DNA from: Myxosarcina sp. GA_180221_E-2-1-MAG-40_15 | GTDB lineage: Bacteria; Cyanobacteriota; Cyanobacteriia; Cyanobacteriales; Xenococcaceae | Length of the DNA: 34,925 bases | Direction: 5' to 3' | Assembly: GCA_020692205.1 (NCBI GenBank) | Contig: JAIMKV010000003.1 | Span: 1-34,925 of the forward strand | Shown: piece after piece, positions 8,098-16,630 of the stretch | Position numbering within the stretch: position 1 is the first letter of the stretch | Layout: each line of letters begins with the position of its first letter | Made by a program: the position numbers and the translations under genes | Notes under the pieces: model-generated | The model's input: the letters and a program-made list of their open reading frames with translations, nothing else | The model's database searches: none | What the model was told of the DNA's origin: nothing

Positions 8098-8156
8098 ACT
8101 TCTGACTTCTGACTTCTGTACGGGCGAATGGCCATTCGCCCCTACTCCTGACTTCA
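8098..8156 (-). repeat. GAAGTCA heptamer array split by a nested GC-rich palindrome
   Basis: Heptamer units at 8098-8118 and 8146-8155 flank an inverted repeat at 8118-8145 (core GGGCGAATGGCCATTCGCCC). The palindrome appears to have inserted into the array. The array begins right at the histidine-kinase stop codon. The palindrome could act as the terminator of the kinase gene. Confidence 0.8.
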
Positions 8157-11100
8157 TTACTTTTGAGGTATTGTGAAGCAAAAAGTGCTGCCCTCTCCAT
8201 AAACACTTTCTACCCAAATTTTGCCACCGTGTTGTTCGACAATATGTTGACAAATAGCCAAACCAAGACCAGTACCGCCCTTTTGACGGGAATCAGAAGC
8301 GTCCACTTGTTGAAAGCGTTCAAAGATGGTTTCTAGCTTATCTTGAGGAATACCTCTACCCTTATCTTTAACTGCAAAGAGAACGTAGTTATTTTGTAAT
8401 TGAGCTGAGATTGAAACTTGACTGTTAGCAGGAGAAAACTTAATCGCGTTGCTGATTAGATTGGTGAGAGTTTGGACAATGCGATCGCGATCGCCCCAAA
8501 ATTCAACCGAAGGAGAATTAATTTCCCAGCTAATTTGCTGTTCTTCAGCCAGAGAACTAAGAGTATCTATTGCTTGCTGAATTACTTCAGTACTATCGCA
8601 GGGTTGCTGGTCAATTTCATCTCGTCCTGACTCCATGCGTTCTAAGTCCAGGATATCTTTAACCAAACGAGTTAGGCGATCGCTATTTCTCAACGCCATC
8701 TCTGCCATTTGTTTACCTGAAGTAGTTAGTTCTCCCAAACGGCCAGCACAGAGTAAGTGAATCACGCCATGAATCGAAGTTAGAGGAGTGCGCATTTCAT
8801 GACTGGCAATCGAAACAAATTCGCTTTTCATTTGTTCGACAGCTTTGCGATCGCTAATATCCTCTACCATTGAGAAAAAGCCTTTCACCTTGCCATCTGA
8901 GTCAAAATCAGGAATATAGGTGGCATTCGTCCAGTAGATACTACCGTTTTCATGGGTACGTTGATTCTCAAAAGTAACTGCTTTTCCCGCCAACGCAGTC
9001 TTGATGTAGGGCAGGGTTTTTTGATAGGTGTCTGCTCCCATTGTTTCTATTATAGGTCGTCCGAGCAGACTGGATCTTGGTTTGCCATACCAAGTTTCGT
9101 AGGTACGATTGTTATAGCGATAACGTTGTTGGTTGTCTACGTAGGAAATCAACACTGGTAGAGCATCAGTAATTAGCTTTAACTGTTCTTCACTACGTTG
9201 AAAAGATTTCTCGACCTGGATGCGATCGCTAACATCCATAATTGTCTCGAATACCTTGAGGACTGTTCCTTGAGCATCTAATGTTGGTTCACCTCTACTT
9301 TCTACATACTTAATCGTGCCGTTGGGTAATAGCAAGCGATAGCTAAACTGCCAAGGTATACCTTCAATATGGCCTTGATACAGCGTATTTTTAACTAACA
9401 GACGATCTTCTGGATGAACGCGAGCCAAAATTTCTTCACATGACGGTATGGGTTGTTCTCTGGGAAAATCTAAAATGGCAAACAATTCTTCTGACCAACT
9501 TCTCTGTTGAGTTTGATGATCATATTCCCAACTGCCTATTTTGGCGATTTTTTCAGCTTTTGCCAATAAAGATTTAGAATCCTGCAATTTTGCTTGTGCT
9601 TGATGTCTTTCGGTAATATCTTTGAGCATCACCGTAAACAGCATTCCTTCGCGAGTTCGCAGTTTAGCCACAGAAGCCTCCGCCGGGAACTGCTGACCGT
9701 TTTTGCAACGACCAAATACCTTGGTGTTACGTTCTGTCATCTGACGAGATTGCTTTGTCGATTGAGCAAATTGCTGAATATGCTGACGATGAACCTGACG
9801 AAATACTTCAGGTAAGAGCAGATCCAGAGGTTTTCCCATTATTTCTTGAGCCTGATAGCCAAAAATCTTTTCCGCACCCTGATTAAATAGTTGAATCTGC
9901 TGTTGTTCGTTAATGGAGATAATTGCTTCATCGGCATTGTCTAAAATACCTGCTAGCTTTTGTTGATTTTCTCTTAAGATTGCTTCTGTTTGTTTGCGTT
10001 CGGCTATTTCTGCCTGAAGCAGATTGTTGGTAGTAGTAAGCTCAGTAGTTCGTTGAGCTACAGACGCTTCTAGATTGTCCAGTAACTGAGCCTGAGATAA
10101 AGCTACGCCAATTTGATCGGCTAACTGCTTTAATAGTTGAATTTCAGGTTCTTGCCACTGTCGGGGAGCATAACATTGGTGGGCAATCAACAGACCTTGG
10201 AGGTTATTCTGGGAAAGAATGGGAACAACTAGTTTAGCCTGAATCTGAAACTGTGTTAGTAGCAGCTTCACCTCTGGAGCAATAGAAGCAGTAGCCAAAT
10301 TATTGATCGCCAATACTTCTCCCTGACGGTAGCTGGCTAAATATTCACCGCTCAACAGCGGATCGGCAAGTTGATAACCCAACATCGGTGGTAAATTGGG
10401 CAAGATCGCTTCGCTAATCGGTAAAGCAGTGTTGTTGGTTTTTAGTTCCACAATTAAAACGCGATCGCAAGCTAATAGATGCTGTACTTCAGTAACGGCG
10501 GCTTGCAGTAGCTCTTCTAGCTCAATCGACATCCGAATTTTGCTGGTGATCTCGGTCAGTAATTTTGTTTGTCGATACTGTTGTTCTAGCTGATTCCAAA
10601 CCCGACGTTGCTCGGTAACATCAATACCTGTAGCAATAATAAATTCTATTTTTCCTGCTGCATCCAATAGAACAGTATTTGACCAGGAAATCAAACGACG
10701 GCTGCCATCTTTAGCTACCCAATAATTTTCATACTGGTTGGACAGTTGCCCCACCAGCAGTCGCTCAAATATGGCTTGAACTGTGGTTTGGTCTTCGGGG
10801 GCAATTAAAATTGACCAGACTGACTGACCTTTAACTTCGGCAAAGCTATAGCCAGTAACTTGCTCGCAGGTATGATTAAAGCTAATTATCCTGCCTTGTT
10901 TATCTAATACAGCTACTAATGCACCTACGGTATTAACAACCGCTTGAGAAAAATCCCGTTCTTGTTTTAGTTGAATTTCCGCCTGTTTGCGATCGCTGAT
11001 GTCCCTAGTAACTGCTAACAGCGCGGTAATGCGATCGCCATCTTTTAAAGGAACAGCATGAGTCGATAGCCAGCAAGATGTTCCTTTTAATCCAGTTAGC

Positions 11101-12524
11101 TCAAATTCTAATTTCCCCGATTTCCCAGCAAATATGCTTTCTGTCAGGTCAATAAAAGCCTGACGATGTTTGATATTAATTAGAGGATAAACTGATTGAT
11201 TAATTACCTGTGTCCAGGAATCTGCCTCAATCATTGCCAATCCAGCGGAATTCATTTCGAGCAGTTTGCCCTCACGATCAAGTATTTTGACACACTCTGG
11301 TTCGGACTCAATAATGGTGCGGAGTAAATTTTCACTTCTAGCTAATTTTGATTCTGCTTGTTTGCGGGAGGTAATATCAGTATGAGAACCAGCGATCCTG
11401 AGCACATTTCCTGCCTCATCCCATAACGCCTGTCCTCGGGCTAAAATCCATTTATAGCTGCCATCTTTACACCGTAACCGATGCTCCGAAATATAAAGCG
11501 GAGTTTTCTGGGCAAAGTGGTCTTGAATCACTTCCTTTACCCAACCTAGATCGTCTGGATGAACTCGGCTAGACCATTCTGCTATAGTATTGCCAATTTC
11601 AGCCTCGCTATATCCCAACATCTCTTTCCAATGTCGAGAAAAGAATACTTCATTGGTTTTAAGATTCCAGTCCCAAATCCCGTCATTTGCACCTTTGAGT
11701 GCTAATTGCCATCTAGACTCGCTCTCGATTAAAGCTAGTTCGTTTTCCTTGCGCTCTGTAATATTTTGTGCTACTGCATAAATAATTTCCGCTTGTAGAT
11801 CAGGTTTTGCCGTCCATAACAGCCAGCGATAGCTACCATCTTTAGTGCGATAGCGATTCTCGAAAGAAATAGTAGTTTGTCCTGTGGCTAATTTTTCCAC
11901 CTCAGCTTGAGTTGCAGCGAGATCGCCTGGATGAACAAAGTCAAGGAACGGTTTGGCTAATAGTTCAGCTTCACTAAAGCCTAGAGTTTGGCTAAAACCA
12001 GGATTAATCCGTTTTAAATAACCATCCAAACCAAAGACACCGAGGATACTCGGCGTAAGCTCAAACAAATGCTCTAATTCTCGGACTTTGACTTGCCAAT
12101 CGTCCTGTTGCTGATTCTGGCTACAGGTTACTACCCACTCTGGTTCTAATTTAGACGGTAAGAACTGAATTAGGGCTTTAGTACCAATAAGCCCAACCAA
12201 TTCACGCTTTTGACCCAAAATAGGTAAATAGCTGAGGGAATACCGTTGTAAGAAAGACCAAACCACCTGAATATTCGGGCATTGCGATCGCTCCAGAGTC
12301 AGCACTGACTGAGTCATCACCGCATCTACCATGGCGGTTTTGAGATTAATGCCCTGAGATATTGCTCTTAGCACATCACCTTGAGTTAAAATCCCGACTA
12401 ATTCCGCTTCAACCACCAAAATACAGTCAAGCTGTTTTTGAGTAAATAAAGCGATCGCCTCCGAAAGCAAAGTATCAGGCGCAATGGTGACAGGATTAAA
12501 TTCAATGTACTGATCAATACACAC
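8157..12524 (-). CDS. CBS-PAS(7)-GAF sensor histidine kinase
   Basis: This 1455-residue cytosolic kinase starts with a CBS pair (about 1-122, ligand-binding, typically for adenine nucleotides). PAS domains follow at about 147-265, 266-393, 394-518 and 519-645, most ending in the DITER/DISDR-type linker motif. A GAF domain lies at about 646-816, then a coiled coil at 817-853 and PAS domains at about 854-977, 978-1104 and 1105-1228. HisKA begins near 1229 with the phospho-acceptor in SIASHEMRTPLTSIHG, followed by HATPase with N box LTNLISNAIKFSP, G1 KDKGRGIP and G2 GGTGLGLAIC. There are no membrane segments, receiver or Hpt domain, so it needs a separate regulator; the receiver just downstream is the best candidate. 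The start is a GTG (MCIDQYIEF) that begins the first CBS motif without an obvious ribosome site. No chromophore cysteine was identified in the GAF domain with confidence. Confidence 0.92.
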   Translation of the reverse strand: MCIDQYIEFNPVTIAPDTLLSEAIALFTQKQLDCILVVEAELVGILTQGDVLRAISQGINLKTAMVDAVMTQSVLTLERSQCPNIQVVWSFLQRYSLSYLPILGQKRELVGLIGTKALIQFLPSKLEPEWVVTCSQNQQQDDWQVKVRELEHLFELTPSILGVFGLDGYLKRINPGFSQTLGFSEAELLAKPFLDFVHPGDLAATQAEVEKLATGQTTISFENRYRTKDGSYRWLLWTAKPDLQAEIIYAVAQNITERKENELALIESESRWQLALKGANDGIWDWNLKTNEVFFSRHWKEMLGYSEAEIGNTIAEWSSRVHPDDLGWVKEVIQDHFAQKTPLYISEHRLRCKDGSYKWILARGQALWDEAGNVLRIAGSHTDITSRKQAESKLARSENLLRTIIESEPECVKILDREGKLLEMNSAGLAMIEADSWTQVINQSVYPLINIKHRQAFIDLTESIFAGKSGKLEFELTGLKGTSCWLSTHAVPLKDGDRITALLAVTRDISDRKQAEIQLKQERDFSQAVVNTVGALVAVLDKQGRIISFNHTCEQVTGYSFAEVKGQSVWSILIAPEDQTTVQAIFERLLVGQLSNQYENYWVAKDGSRRLISWSNTVLLDAAGKIEFIIATGIDVTEQRRVWNQLEQQYRQTKLLTEITSKIRMSIELEELLQAAVTEVQHLLACDRVLIVELKTNNTALPISEAILPNLPPMLGYQLADPLLSGEYLASYRQGEVLAINNLATASIAPEVKLLLTQFQIQAKLVVPILSQNNLQGLLIAHQCYAPRQWQEPEIQLLKQLADQIGVALSQAQLLDNLEASVAQRTTELTTTNNLLQAEIAERKQTEAILRENQQKLAGILDNADEAIISINEQQQIQLFNQGAEKIFGYQAQEIMGKPLDLLLPEVFRQVHRQHIQQFAQSTKQSRQMTERNTKVFGRCKNGQQFPAEASVAKLRTREGMLFTVMLKDITERHQAQAKLQDSKSLLAKAEKIAKIGSWEYDHQTQQRSWSEELFAILDFPREQPIPSCEEILARVHPEDRLLVKNTLYQGHIEGIPWQFSYRLLLPNGTIKYVESRGEPTLDAQGTVLKVFETIMDVSDRIQVEKSFQRSEEQLKLITDALPVLISYVDNQQRYRYNNRTYETWYGKPRSSLLGRPIIETMGADTYQKTLPYIKTALAGKAVTFENQRTHENGSIYWTNATYIPDFDSDGKVKGFFSMVEDISDRKAVEQMKSEFVSIASHEMRTPLTSIHGVIHLLCAGRLGELTTSGKQMAEMALRNSDRLTRLVKDILDLERMESGRDEIDQQPCDSTEVIQQAIDTLSSLAEEQQISWEINSPSVEFWGDRDRIVQTLTNLISNAIKFSPANSQVSISAQLQNNYVLFAVKDKGRGIPQDKLETIFERFQQVDASDSRQKGGTGLGLAICQHIVEQHGGKIWVESVYGEGSTFCFTIPQK

Positions 12525-12693
12525 TTATAGACAATTAGTAGCTAAATAATTAATCTTCTTAGCAGAGTTATGTAGAGGAATACCTTTCGTATTTGTATCT
12601 ACCATAGTCTAATATTTCAATCTCTCAATGAATCATTTTTAACTACATAACTTAATCAAGCGAGCGGACTACTAAGCAAAAAATATCTTGTCC

Positions 12694-12725
12694 CTCACAA
12701 GTTCCTCAAATTGCTGGTCTAAATT
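12694..12725 (+). promoter_or_regulatory. Conserved CTCACAA-type promoter, copy 3 (133-residue protein)
   Basis: CTCACAAGTTCCTCAAATT at 12694-12712 is identical over 19 nt to copy 1 at 4032. The TAAATT at 12720-12725 occupies the same -10 register. The predicted transcript start near 12732 leaves an 89-nt leader before the ATG at 12821. Confidence 0.65.
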
Positions 12726-12820
12726 TAATTAACAAATGTAGCTTGCTAAGCTTAATCAAATTGGTCATCTTTTATGCCCCGTCCGTCCATACGCGGTTAG
12801 AAGTATCTTAATTGAGAAAG

Positions 12821-13222
12821 ATGAAAACAAATCAAGAATATATCTACTCGTTTGCTAATGCCAGTTCTACTCTTAGAGTCATCAAGCATTTACGTCACCA
12901 ATATCAGTCACACTTAGATTCAGTAGCAGTCATCAATCTCATTGATTGCTGGTTGGTTAAAGTCAAGTTGAAAAACTCCATACCTTATCGCTTGGCTAAG
13001 AATCTTCAGGCTTTTTTCAGCGAGATGGGAGTTTTTGCTCAACCATCTACCAAAATAATGAATGTCTTAGCCAGACTAGAAGCTGGAGAATCGGTAGTTA
13101 AGATCATGAATCGCTATCAGGTGGTTATCGTAGCTCATGGCAAACCAGAAACGGAAGAAATTGAAATTTTTCGCGATCAGATTGTTGATCGACTGGGCTA
13201 TTGCCCACAAAACATGGCGTAA
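12821..13222 (+). CDS. Conserved-looking hypothetical protein, 133 residues
   Basis: I do not recognise this family. The protein is 133 residues, basic in its first half, without signal peptide or membrane segment. Several stretches look like an alpha/beta fold: SVAVINLIDCWLVKVKL (about 34-50) and YQVVIVAHGKP (about 105-115). The first ATG after GAGAAAG is taken as start; a TTG three codons upstream is possible. It carries a conserved CTCACAA-type promoter identical over 19 nt to that of the pentapeptide gene, so it probably shares its regulation. Its stop codon is followed after 4 nt by a GAAGTCA heptamer array, and it converges on a broken four-helix-bundle gene. Codon use and HIP1 content resemble the neighbours. 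Confidence 0.7.
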   Translation: MKTNQEYIYSFANASSTLRVIKHLRHQYQSHLDSVAVINLIDCWLVKVKLKNSIPYRLAKNLQAFFSEMGVFAQPSTKIMNVLARLEAGESVVKIMNRYQVVIVAHGKPETEEIEIFRDQIVDRLGYCPQNMA

Positions 13223-13226
13223 ATTA

Positions 13227-13265
13227 GAAGTCAGAAGTCAGAAGTCAGAAGTCAGAAGTCAGGAG
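13227..13265 (+). repeat. GAAGTCA heptamer array between convergent genes
   Basis: About five head-to-tail copies of GAAGTCA begin 4 nt after the stop of the 133-residue gene. The other end supplies the original stop codon (13259-13261) of the broken four-helix-bundle gene on the opposite strand. Confidence 0.9.
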
Positions 13266-13677
13266 TTTGATTTAAGTGAGTTGATGGTAGTTACCAAGAT
13301 TCTGATGATGGAGTCTATTTCTTGAAGCAATAAAGCGAATTTTTGTTTTGGAACAAGATTGGTTTCAATCATTATTTCCATCCAGTATTCTGTAGGCGGC
13401 TTTTGAGTGGGAAGCTTCTCACTCAAAACGCGTCGTTTTCTCTCGCTTCTTTTAATGCTATTTCATATTTGCTAATAAAGTCTTTCTTTGACTGCGCTGA
13501 CTTAGCTTCTTTGCAGTTCGCGCCTACGCTTGTGCCAGAGCGTAAAAACTGCTTGGCTAATATTCTTACTGCATCATCATAATTATTACTCTTGCCGATA
13601 ATTTCTGTGTAGGCAAAAATAACTCTAGTAGCAAATTTCTTAGTTCTACTTTGAATAGAAATATTGCTATCTACCAT
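13259..13677 (-). pseudogene. Four-helix-bundle (S23/TIGR02436) gene broken by a palindromic insertion
   Basis: The intact 5' part (13423-13677) encodes 84 residues with the four-helix-bundle signature LRSGTSVGANCKEAKSAQSK and ALKEARE. It then runs into about 44 nt of foreign sequence and stops at a TGA inside it. Beyond the insertion another frame resumes the family's ending: EYWMEIMIETNLVPKQKF and then LLQEIDSIIRILVTTINSL, stopping at 13259. Joining both parts gives about 125 residues, the normal length. The insertion contains a 28-bp near-perfect palindrome at 13401-13428 and is not a multiple of three. These proteins were first found in 23S rRNA intervening sequences and are related to the accessory proteins of diversity-generating retroelements; their function in free-standing form is unclear. 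The start overlaps the 3' end of the upstream regulator gene by 11 nt. Confidence 0.8.
13401..13428. repeat. 28-bp palindrome inserted in the four-helix-bundle gene
   Basis: The halves TTTTGAGTGGGAAG and CTTCTCACTCAAAA are complementary at 13 of 14 positions, the exception being a G/T pair. With its flanks it forms an insertion of about 44 bp that interrupts an otherwise recognisable gene, so it appears to be a small mobile palindromic element. Confidence 0.75.
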
Positions 13678-15517
13678 TATTTTGAACTTCTGACTCCTGA
13701 CTTCTGACTTCTGACTTCAGAAGCTTGCTGCGACGTAAGCGATTTAAGATCCGATTAGCCAAGATTGAGCCAGTAACTGGCTTACAAATATAGTCGTCTG
13801 CGCCATTAGCAAAAGCCTGATCCTGAGTTTTTTCATCTTGATGTACGCTCAAAAATAAGATCGGTAGCAGTTGCCAACGGCGATCGCTTCTCAAGATCTG
13901 GCATAGTTCAATCCCGTTAATTTCAGGCATTTCTATATCTAGTACCAATAGATTTGGCTCAACATCTTCTAAAACCTCCCAAAAATGCTGTGGCTCATTT
14001 AGAGTAGTTAATTCAAAACCCCAAGGCTGAAGGGATATTTGCAAAGATAATAATACTTGCGGATCGTCATCGACAATCAAAATTTTGGCAGCAGCCCCCG
14101 CACTTTGGATTAGTTCAATCACGCAATTAATGGCGGTACTGGGTTCTACGGGATATTGTAAAGTCAGATTAACGCCTTTGCGGACTAGATCTAAGCGATC
14201 TTGTAATTGAGCCGATTCAGCGATCTCGACAATTGGTAACTGGGGCATTTGGTGGTGTAGCTGTTCGAGAAAAGCGACATCTTCTCCATCGGGAAAAGTT
14301 ATTTTTTGCAGCACCGCATCAATAGATTCCTGGGCAATTATCTCTCTGGCTCGCTCGAAATTAGATGCAGTGTAAGTTTTGATGCCGTTTTTGTGTGCTT
14401 CGGTAACTAACCTTTGGCTAAAATCAGCGTCGCGATTAATGATCAACAGCGTAATATTCTGATTCAGAGCATTTTTAACAGTTGCCTCAAAGGGCTGATG
14501 CTGCAATTCATGCTGAAGTGAGGAAATTAATTGGTTAATCTGTTGAATATCAGCCTCAGTATCAGAGTCGCTGTTTAATAATTGTTCGAGCTGTTTGGCA
14601 ATTTTTGAGCCATTGGGAAAACCAAAACAGCCTAATGAGCCTGCCAGTTTATGTGCCGAGTTTTTGGCTTGAGTATGTATTTCTGGAGTTACTTGTGCTT
14701 CTACCAGTGCTATAGCTAGATTGTCTAAATCAGTTAACCTTTGAAACGCCAAATCTTTAAATTTAGACCAAGTTTTAGTGATTACCGTCCCTCGATCTTG
14801 CTGATCGCTAATAGTTTGAGCCAGGCTAGACTGTTGATAATCTTCATCAGACTTGAGACGATAACCGACACCATAGACGGTTTTAATCGTATCCTTGTCC
14901 ATACCTGCCGCCTTGAGCTTTTGACGTAAGCCTTTAATATGGGTTCTGACTGCTTCTTCTCCTGGGGGATCTTCTCCCGCCCACAGGTTATTGATAATCG
15001 CTCCTGGGCTAAATACCTGTTGGGGATGGCGCATAAACAGCTCGATCATGCCATATTCTTTGGGAGTGAGCGGTAATAACTGCTCTTGATAATGCACCTC
15101 ATGAATTTTTGGATCGAGACTTAAATCCTGCCACTGCAAGATAGGAGAGGAAATACCAACTTCTCGCCGTAGCAAAGCCCGAATTCTCGCGGTAAGTTCG
15201 TCAAAATCGAAGGGTTTGACGACATAATCATCCGCACCAGCATCCAACCCGATGACTTTATCATTATGGCGATCGCGGGCAGTCAACAGCATAATGGGCA
15301 TAGTATAGCCTTCAGCTCTAATTTGCTGACACAGAGCTACTCCATCCACATCAGGCAACATCCAGTCGAGAACTATCAAATCAAAGTCAAACAGTAAAAT
15401 GAACTCCCAGCCCATTTCACCCGTGTTGGCAAGATCAACTGCATAACGCTGAGCGATTAGTTTGTCAGCTAAAACTTCCATTAGCTGTTCATCGTCATCT
15501 ATAAGTAAAATTCTCAC
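13667..15517 (-). CDS. Multidomain response regulator REC-wHTH-Hpt-REC-REC
   Basis: This 616-residue regulator begins as a standard OmpR-family protein: REC at about 1-118 (DDDE, phospho-Asp in LIVLDWMLPDVDG, KPFDFDE) and winged helix at about 128-226 ending TVYGVGYRLK. It continues with an Hpt domain (about 250-335, phospho-His in NSAHKLAGSLG), a second receiver-like domain at about 352-470 and an intact third REC at about 480-600 (DDDP, LLVLDIEMPEING, ICKPV). The middle receiver is degenerate: the acceptor position reads LQKITFP with no Asp, and the conserved Lys is missing in LQYPVE. The intact Hpt and REC modules suggest a phosphorelay output. The last 15 or so residues (SEVRSQESEV and following) are a translation of a GAAGTCA heptamer array, so the original protein probably ended near RRSKLL. 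It diverges from the Crp-type regulator gene. Confidence 0.9.
   Translation of the reverse strand: MRILLIDDDEQLMEVLADKLIAQRYAVDLANTGEMGWEFILLFDFDLIVLDWMLPDVDGVALCQQIRAEGYTMPIMLLTARDRHNDKVIGLDAGADDYVVKPFDFDELTARIRALLRREVGISSPILQWQDLSLDPKIHEVHYQEQLLPLTPKEYGMIELFMRHPQQVFSPGAIINNLWAGEDPPGEEAVRTHIKGLRQKLKAAGMDKDTIKTVYGVGYRLKSDEDYQQSSLAQTISDQQDRGTVITKTWSKFKDLAFQRLTDLDNLAIALVEAQVTPEIHTQAKNSAHKLAGSLGCFGFPNGSKIAKQLEQLLNSDSDTEADIQQINQLISSLQHELQHQPFEATVKNALNQNITLLIINRDADFSQRLVTEAHKNGIKTYTASNFERAREIIAQESIDAVLQKITFPDGEDVAFLEQLHHQMPQLPIVEIAESAQLQDRLDLVRKGVNLTLQYPVEPSTAINCVIELIQSAGAAAKILIVDDDPQVLLSLQISLQPWGFELTTLNEPQHFWEVLEDVEPNLLVLDIEMPEINGIELCQILRSDRRWQLLPILFLSVHQDEKTQDQAFANGADDYICKPVTGSILANRILNRLRRSKLLKSEVRSQESEVQNNGR
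13686..13718 (-). repeat. GAAGTCA heptamer array translated as the C-terminus of a regulator
   Basis: Four to five heptamer units lie inside the reading frame of the REC-wHTH-Hpt regulator and encode its SEVRSQESEV tail. Because 7 is not a multiple of 3, array length decides where the frame ends. Confidence 0.9.
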
Positions 15518-15558
15518 GATTTGGGCTGATTACTTCTCTTGAACATATTACAGGTAAT

Positions 15559-15601
15559 TGAAGTATGAAGTATGACGGGCAAGTACAAACTTCATACTTC
15601 A
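15559..15601. repeat. Inverted ATACTTC heptamer repeat between divergent regulators
   Basis: TGAAGTATGAAGT (15559-15571) and its exact reverse complement (15589-15601) form 13-bp arms around a 17-nt loop. Each arm is about two copies of a heptamer (TGAAGTA). It lies in the 200-nt divergent region, just upstream of the Crp-gene promoter. It is either a repeat relic or a symmetric binding region. Confidence 0.75.
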
Positions 15602-15618
15602 TATTTAAATCTACATTA

Positions 15619-15650
15619 CTCACAAATTCTTCAATTCCTGTTAATAAGAT
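15619..15650 (+). promoter_or_regulatory. Conserved CTCACAA-type promoter, copy 4 (Crp-type regulator)
   Basis: CTCACAAATTCTTCAATT at 15619-15636 is followed by TAAGAT at 15645-15650, in the same register as the other copies. The predicted transcript start near 15657 lies 61 nt before the ATG. Confidence 0.6.
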
Positions 15651-15717
15651 AATCTACATAGTTCACCAATTGCTTGAATAGTTTTTTAAAATTCACTCTA
15701 CATGAGGGTAAAAAATA

Positions 15718-16458
15718 ATGGTTTTATCCATCCAGCATCCTCCTCGCTTGGGCAATGGAGAGATACCCGCTCGTGCTAATCAGCTCTTAGGCTTACTACC
15801 AGAGTCGGAACTTCAGCAGCTGCTGTTTAGTTCACAACGCCTGGTTCTCCCCGCGAAACAAACTCTCTACCAACCTAACAAGGCGATTGAGCAAGTTTAT
15901 TTTCCGCTTCGCGGCATCATCTCCTTGGTTAATATTAGCGAAGCTGGTTTGATAGCTGAATCAGCTATGGTGAGTAATGAGGGCATGATCGCTACTGCGA
16001 CATTTTTGGGAGCTAATTTTATGGTCAATTGGGCGATCGCTCAAACTGATTGTCTTGTCATTAGCTTGCCCGTCAAGGTTCTGCGACAAGAATTTGCTTA
16101 CGGTGGGGAGCTACAACGCATCTTGTTGCGATACTCTCAAATCTTCTTGGCTCAAGTTTCACAAAACGTTTTCTGTAGCTGTCATCATACTTTAGAACAA
16201 CGACTGGCTCGTTGGCTGCTATCCTATAGCGATCGCTTAAATGCCAGTGAATTGTCGCTAACTCAAGAAACCCTTGCCGAACTAATTGGCGTTAGACGTT
16301 CGAGCTTATCTGTTGTCGCGGCAGATCTTCGTCAAAGAAACCTGATTGATTATTGTCGGGGCAAAATTATGATTTTAAACCCTATAGCTTTAAGAAGAGT
16401 TTCCTGTGAATGCGATCGCCTCATCTGGAATATATATTCTCGTTTACTAAATCTTTGA
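15718..16458 (+). CDS. Crp/Fnr-family transcriptional regulator
   Basis: This 246-residue protein combines a cyclic-nucleotide-binding-like beta-roll (about 35-150: VYFPLRGIISLV, then a GMIATATFLGA segment) with a C-terminal winged helix (about 165-235). The recognition region LTQETLAELIGVRRSSLSVV is typical of Crp/Fnr proteins. The beta-roll lacks the RxAS-type phosphate-binding cassette of true cAMP receptors, and there is no Fnr cysteine cluster, so the effector is unknown. It is not NtcA. The start ATG follows GAGGGTAAAAAATA. It is one of six genes with the CTCACAA-type promoter and the only DNA-binding protein among them, so it could pass that signal to further genes. No terminator is evident before the DUF1816 gene. 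Confidence 0.9.
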   Translation: MVLSIQHPPRLGNGEIPARANQLLGLLPESELQQLLFSSQRLVLPAKQTLYQPNKAIEQVYFPLRGIISLVNISEAGLIAESAMVSNEGMIATATFLGANFMVNWAIAQTDCLVISLPVKVLRQEFAYGGELQRILLRYSQIFLAQVSQNVFCSCHHTLEQRLARWLLSYSDRLNASELSLTQETLAELIGVRRSSLSVVAADLRQRNLIDYCRGKIMILNPIALRRVSCECDRLIWNIYSRLLNL

Positions 16459-16569
16459 TGTCACAATTATTTAACAATTTCTCCTAATTTTTTTGGCACT
16501 ATGTCAGAATTCGAACAGACATCTTTGGCAAAATATGTAAATATACAGGTCAAGTATCTAAATAAGCTA

Positions 16570-16586
16570 AATGATTATCAATCATT
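16570..16586 (+). promoter_or_regulatory. Inverted repeat, candidate operator of the DUF1816 gene
   Basis: AATGATT-ATC-AATCATT is a perfect 7-3-7 inverted repeat about 110 nt upstream of the DUF1816 start. Its spacing and A/T pattern loosely recall Fur-type operators but do not match closely enough to name the protein. Confidence 0.35.
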
Positions 16587-16630
16587 AGCAATTTAATTCC
16601 AGTTCCCAAGTGTTTAAAGGTTTGAAACCA

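Noticed and set aside
13343-13582. 79-codon plus-strand frame
   Set aside because: It is antisense to the broken four-helix-bundle gene, whose protein motif explains the sequence better.
15718-16458. Assignment of the Crp/Fnr protein as NtcA
   Set aside because: The N-terminal beta-roll and the recognition helix (LAELIGVRRSSLSVV) do not match NtcA, and length and context differ.
16570-16586. Fur box
   Set aside because: The inverted repeat is perfect but deviates from Fur consensus; kept only as an unnamed candidate operator.
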